Part shown: positions 59,742 to 64,000 of the stretch, in pieces
How positions within the stretch are numbered: the first letter of the stretch is position 1
How the letters are laid out: each line of letters opens with the position of its first letter
Assembly (NCBI GenBank): GCA_010645155.1
Contig: CM021313.1
Location: 1,240,904-1,304,903 of the forward strand
From: Tigriopus japonicus
Lineage: Eukaryota > Arthropoda > Copepoda > Harpacticoida > Harpacticidae
Reading direction: 5' to 3'
DNA length: 64,000 nt
Position numbers and translations under genes: made by a program
Notes under the pieces: model-generated
What the model was told of the DNA's origin: nothing
The model's input: only the letters and a program-made list of their open reading frames with translations
Database searches by the model: none

Positions 59742-61420
59742 TGTGACTGAAAAAAAAAACTTGCGTTTTGACAGTGGTTGTTAGGGTCGTTAGATTAAAA
59801 AAATGCTCTCAAAGTCAGAAAGATGGGTTTCTCCCATTTCTGACAATCCTTGTGAGCTTTTTTAGGCTTTAAGGAAAATTCAGAGAGCTCTAAATGTCAC
59901 GTTCTGTGATCTCTAATTGAAGTCATAAAATGGTTAGTTAACAAACTGAGTCCAATAGTTATCGGACTGATACTGTGGGTACGTACTTTCAAGGGAAAAA
60001 GGCATTGGCATTATTATCTTCTACGCAACTCGCTAATCCCCTAGATGATGTATGGAACCCTTGTCGAGACATTGGCAACATGTTTGTTCCATTCATTTGG
60101 AGAGTAAGGGATAATGCAAGGATCTTTGGATAAGGTTTGTTCGCCGATTGTTAGGGCTTGCCAAGGAGATCCTTGGGCTTGCTAAAGGACAATGAGGCAA
60201 ATTCTCGAAGATTTCTGGTTAGGACTAAGCTGTTAGTACGTGCAGGTGAACACGAAGTACTAAAATTCATGTTCATTCACCAACGCTCGTCCGTTGTTTT
60301 TTACCTCTTACTACACCCTGACACGAAAGTTGTGTCGTAGTCATACTTTGAGCCTAAAAATACCGGCAATGCGTGGACACTTTGGGACAATCAAACCACC
60401 TGTGTGCCCCAACAAGCGCCTAGAATATTTTTGGATTAGTTATGATGTAATTTAAGGACAAATAGGTGACAAATTATTCTTGGAACAGCAATTGTCAACT
60501 TGATGTCCGGCGTTTTCTTTTTGCTCGGTTCCATCTGCCTTTCAACCGTTGTGAAAAAATAGTGAATGGCGGGAATAATTTTTTTTCGGTTTTGGAGAAA
60601 GGAGACTAGTTTTGGAACACCTCTAACCAAAAATAACGGGAACTATTACTGTCCGTCCTAATTCAAGAGCTCATAGAATCTCAACCGTTCATCAAAAATT
60701 TAGGCAAAGGAAGACACCTGAAAAAGTACGGGAAAACGTCGATCCGTCCACACTTTCCACTTTGGTCGATAGCATCCCAAATTAGTTAAGGACAGATTGT
60801 ATGTCAAGTCTGGTCAAGACGTTCAAATGTATTCTTATTTAATGAAAATATTTTGGTTCAATATTACGACAAAACTTTCATGTCAGGGTCTAGGTAGCCT
60901 GTCCTCTGAAAGACCATGGTTTATCATATATCAAGCCCTTGGTTTAATTCGACATAACAAAAGTCCGAATGGATCTTTTGGCAAAATGCCGAAGGAAAAA
61001 GCCGTCGCATAAGAAGGTTTTTTTAACTGTGTGTTTCAAAAGAAATATTGTGAACAACAATATACTGTATGTTATAGAAATCTCAGTTCAAGATTCAAGT
61101 TACCAAGAATTGTTCTTTTTTTAACGTTGTTCACTAGAATTTTCACTTTGATAGAGCCCAGTGAAGCTTAAGGGAATTTAAAAAATCATACATACCGGGT
61201 TGGCCACTTAAAACTTGGCAAAAAATTGTTAATGTCAGACAATCAGGGCTCTGAATCAAAAATTCATTGTTACCAGGGTTTGGTCATTTACTTGAAAAAT
61301 GCAATTAATTATTAATCTTCAATTTCATTTAAAATTAATCCTCGAGTAGGGTGCATAAGTCACGCCCTTGGTAGAATGACAACAAGATTGAGAGTCCCCA
61401 GAATCTTCTTGGGGGATTCT
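59742..61420. other. Intergenic, no supported gene
   Basis: Short frames only (for example 60158-60340 plus). No repeats or RNA genes recognised. Confidence 0.35.
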
Positions 61421-61675
61421 AGGTCGGTTGTTGAGGTAGTTTAGAAGTATAGTAACGGCATATCTAGAAGCATAGAAGAAGTATAAAAAAGCATATGAGA
61501 TGGAGTAGAAATAACCGTCCTCGATCAAGTTTTGCTACATAAGCTGCGAATGGTAAACGCCGCTTATGTAGTAAAACTTAATCGAGCATGGCTATTTCTA
61601 CTCCATCTCATATGCTTCTCTTGTGTTTCGAGGTATGCTTCTACTATACTTCCAAACTACTTCAACAACTGACCT
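61421..61675. repeat. Long near-perfect inverted repeat (hairpin), arms about 115-124 bp
   Basis: The left arm, 61421-61544, and right arm, 61562-61675, are reverse complements with few mismatches and small indels, separated by a loop of about 17 bases. Both contain ATTTCTACTCCATCTCATAT. Transcription would give a stable double-stranded RNA stem. It could be a foldback MITE, but I saw no target duplication at the outer ends. Confidence 0.75.
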
Positions 61676-61909
61676 TCGGGCTCACCAGCGGGGGATCTTT
61701 TTCTTCAGGGTGGTCAAATCACTCGAGTTCTTCTTGCTTTTCTTCTTTTTTCTTCTTGCTACACTTCTTTTTGCTTTGCTGTTTTTTCTTATGCTTGTTA
61801 TGGACTTTACAAGTAGGAAATTCCATAAATTTGAATAAATAAGAGTAGCATGATTGTGGTAGCAATCTTGCTTGAATTAGGAGGATATTTTTCCTCTTGG
61901 ATTCAAAAC

Positions 61910-62230
61910 TAGTGATGGGTTTTTCTAGTTGGGAGTGTTGCCATTTTTGACTAGATTGATAGCTTAATTTTTGATTGATAGTTGTAAAAAAAAGGTAGGT
62001 TGTAGTAAACTTTTTGACCAAAGACTAAACAAAGACCAATAAGGCAACACCAGAACTAAATCGAGTTAGAGTTCGGTAAGTAGTTGTAATGATGGACTTC
62101 GAGTTGGCAGTGCTGCCACATTTTATTCACGTTATGTTAGCCGTTGAGAAATTTAATGGTGGTAAGCTTTCTGACCCTTAAGGACCAAAATGGCAAAACT
62201 ATGGCAAAAATCGAACTCGAAATCCATCAG
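61910..62230. repeat. Diverged repeat with TGATGG...TCGAGTT ends
   Basis: Related blocks occur at 61910 (TAGTGATGGGTTTTTCTAGTTGGGAG), at 62088 in the same orientation, and reversed at 62212-62230. The TAGTG start and inverted right end suggest a worn hAT-like MITE, perhaps nested. No target duplication is convincing. Confidence 0.3.
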
Positions 62231-62596
62231 AATTGAAAATAGAGAAAATGTAAATTAAAGACGAGTCTCCTTTGCCAACGATTTCCTTGCCTTTGCTTTG
62301 ATCTTTATGCACCCCAGAATTTCACCGAACGTCGAGTTTTTTTCCCTAACAGTAATCCCGTAAGAATATTACGTGTGAGTGTTTGATGAACAAATAAAAG
62401 AATTGAATATGGGGCTCCGTAAAGGGGATTGTAATTTTTGACTAAAAAACTAATACTAGATTAATACAACCAAATATCCTGAGGCTTACTAATACCGTAG
62501 GGTTATGAGCCACAATGGGTCAGAACCAAACTGTCATTTCATCAACCCCAATCACTAGAGTGAGTAGAAAAATTTAAGTAAATCGTAAATTTTCTT

Positions 62597-62795
62597 TAAT
62601 TTTTTTGCCCCTTTTTTGGTCCAATTTTAATTTTTTTGCCCCTTTTTTGATCCAATTTTAATTTTTTGCCCCTTTTTTGGTCCAATTTTAATTTTTTTGC
62701 CCCTTTTTTGGTCCAATTTTAATTTTTTGCCCCTTTTTTGGTCCAATTTTAATTCTTTTGCCCCTTTTTTGGTCCAATTTTAATTTTTTTGGCCC
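62597..62795. repeat. Minisatellite, about six copies of a 30-31 bp unit
   Basis: The unit is built from TTTTTTGCCCC, TTTTTTGGTCC and AATTTTAA in series. Copies differ by one base or by T-run length. A degraded copy follows on the right. Confidence 0.85.
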
Positions 62796-64000
62796 TCTTC
62801 GTGGGCCATTTTTTGGTCACCTCAAGTCATAATTGGCACCAAAAGACACACAGACCATATAATGGCTAAACCTCGCTTCGTGCGAGATAAAAGGGGACAA
62901 CTTTGTTTCATCAGCTGGTACATAACACTATACCCTAAAATGGTGGGAATTTCTAAAGAACCTCTTGTACAAGAGCTTCTGTAGGAATTTCGAACTTTTC
63001 AAAATTTTGCCAGTGTGGCCAAATCCTGAACAAACTCAACGTACCGCACGTACTTTGTTCTCGACGCGAGTGAGCGTCGTTACTTCTGAGCACGCGGTCG
63101 CCCTAAGATTTTGAAGCTAGCGCAGCTAGGCCAAGTGGTGTCCCTTTTCTCTCGCCGACGGAACGGGCCAATGCGACATCTAGTCATTATTTGATCTGTG
63201 AAAAGACAGGTGCTAACACATCCAGCCTGACCAATTTTAGCTCTTTAGAGCTAAATTTAGCTCTTCTTCCTGATATTTTGGAAATTTGGCTCCAAATTTG
63301 AGCATTTAGCTCTTTTGGCTCTTTTAGCTCCTTTTGAAATATTTGGCCATTTTTTAGCTCTCTTTCTGAGAATTTTAGGGATTTTTGGCTCCTTTTTACA
63401 ATTTTTGAAGTTGCCAGATTTTCTACCTCAACAAAATGAGGCTTGTTTAAAAATGGTCATTCTTCTTACAAATACGTAAGATTTTCAGGACAATCGACTC
63501 CAAACTATGGCTCTTCCTGCTGAAGCAAAAAAATAGCAGCTTTTGGATAGTTTTGATCTCCACCAACGTGGTGATACCGACTAAAACCTTGACTTAGTTT
63601 ACTCTTTGATTCTAACTACTCTACTCTAACTGACAAAAAGTTCATTTGATGTGGTTGAAATTTAGCTTGTGAGCTTTGAATTACGGGCAAAACAATGGGT
63701 TAAATTAGATTTTTCTCTGGTCGGCCCCGAAATGAAAAACGGCTTTTGCTAATAACCGAGGCATAAAGGTCTTTTATTATCCACGGATCACTATCTTCTA
63801 GTGATCTGTGCAATATCGTTGCTCTATCTGTAACATTCAAAAAGCCAACATCACTTTGCACAACAACCTTTTTTTCTTGGCCGTTTTTAAGACAGTAAGA
63901 AAAAAACTACTAAAAGCAATTTTTCCATGTTTTAAATACACTGCCAATTACATAAGGCCCAAAACTATGATCATATTAGTGTTTTTAGCCTTTTTAAAAT
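62796..64000. other. Right-end intergenic sequence with TTTAGCTC-rich stretch
   Basis: At 63235-63400 the words TTTAGCTCTTT and TTTGGCTCC recur, probably the T-rich interior of a repeat. No gene supported to the window end. Confidence 0.35.

Noticed and set aside
1..64000. CRISPR arrays, bacterial operons or rRNA
   Set aside because: No direct-repeat/spacer arrays or ribosomal RNA blocks were seen; spliced genes show the window is eukaryotic nuclear DNA.

Overview
This is a gene-dense eukaryotic (animal) window: spliced genes with GT/AG introns, AATAAA-type polyadenylation signals, metazoan multidomain proteins (ADAMTS protease, adhesion-class 7TM receptor, NUAK kinase, GLIS zinc-finger factor), short cut-and-paste transposon relics and two assembly gaps (29655-30133 and 58112-58410). 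The gene families and compact introns suggest an invertebrate, plausibly an arthropod such as a crustacean; no organism-specific marker is visible, so this is inference. Layout, left to right: (1) the first exons of a NUAK-type kinase on the minus strand, running off the left edge; (2) a one-exon type II membrane protein, minus, 3811-5286; (3) a nest of transposon relics at 8037-9631 (mariner-like element with long inverted ends, then a foldback element with a 9-bp target duplication) and a hAT-like element at 10053-10332; (4) a complete seven-exon secreted ADAMTS metalloprotease with four thrombospondin repeats and a PLAC domain, plus, 10787-15784; (5) about 5.5 kb with no supported gene; (6) a 21-exon receptor of 1630 residues, plus, 21292-32085, whose splice phases all agree: signal peptide, discoidin (F5/8C) domain, FN3/Ig-like region, two C-type lectin-like domains, FN3, seven membrane helices of the secretin/adhesion class, and a long tail ending in a PDZ-ligand-like S-Y-I; (7) a two-exon ARF-type GTPase, plus, with a doubtful G-alpha-like N-terminal exon tail-to-tail with it; (8) a seven-exon GLIS-family transcription factor of 1241 residues, minus, 36329-51231, whose 8.5-kb intron holds a complete two-exon membrane-protein gene (44138-45627); (9) a two-exon arginine/serine-rich protein, plus, 56097-57153; (10) about 6.8 kb of repeats at the right end, with a long hairpin, a 30-bp minisatellite and a decayed open stretch. 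Most genes appear to be independent. Their roles by family: extracellular matrix proteolysis (ADAMTS), cell-surface recognition (the lectin/discoidin receptor), membrane-traffic GTPase (ARF-type), energy/stress kinase (NUAK) and developmental transcription (GLIS). The most unusual object is the 7TM receptor, which joins its recognition domains directly to the 7TM core with no visible GAIN/GPS module. Next are a GLIS zinc finger with C-x7-C spacing and the foldback transposon. All gene models were joined by hand from the sequence by matching splice-site phase; exons given in evidence are coding parts only.
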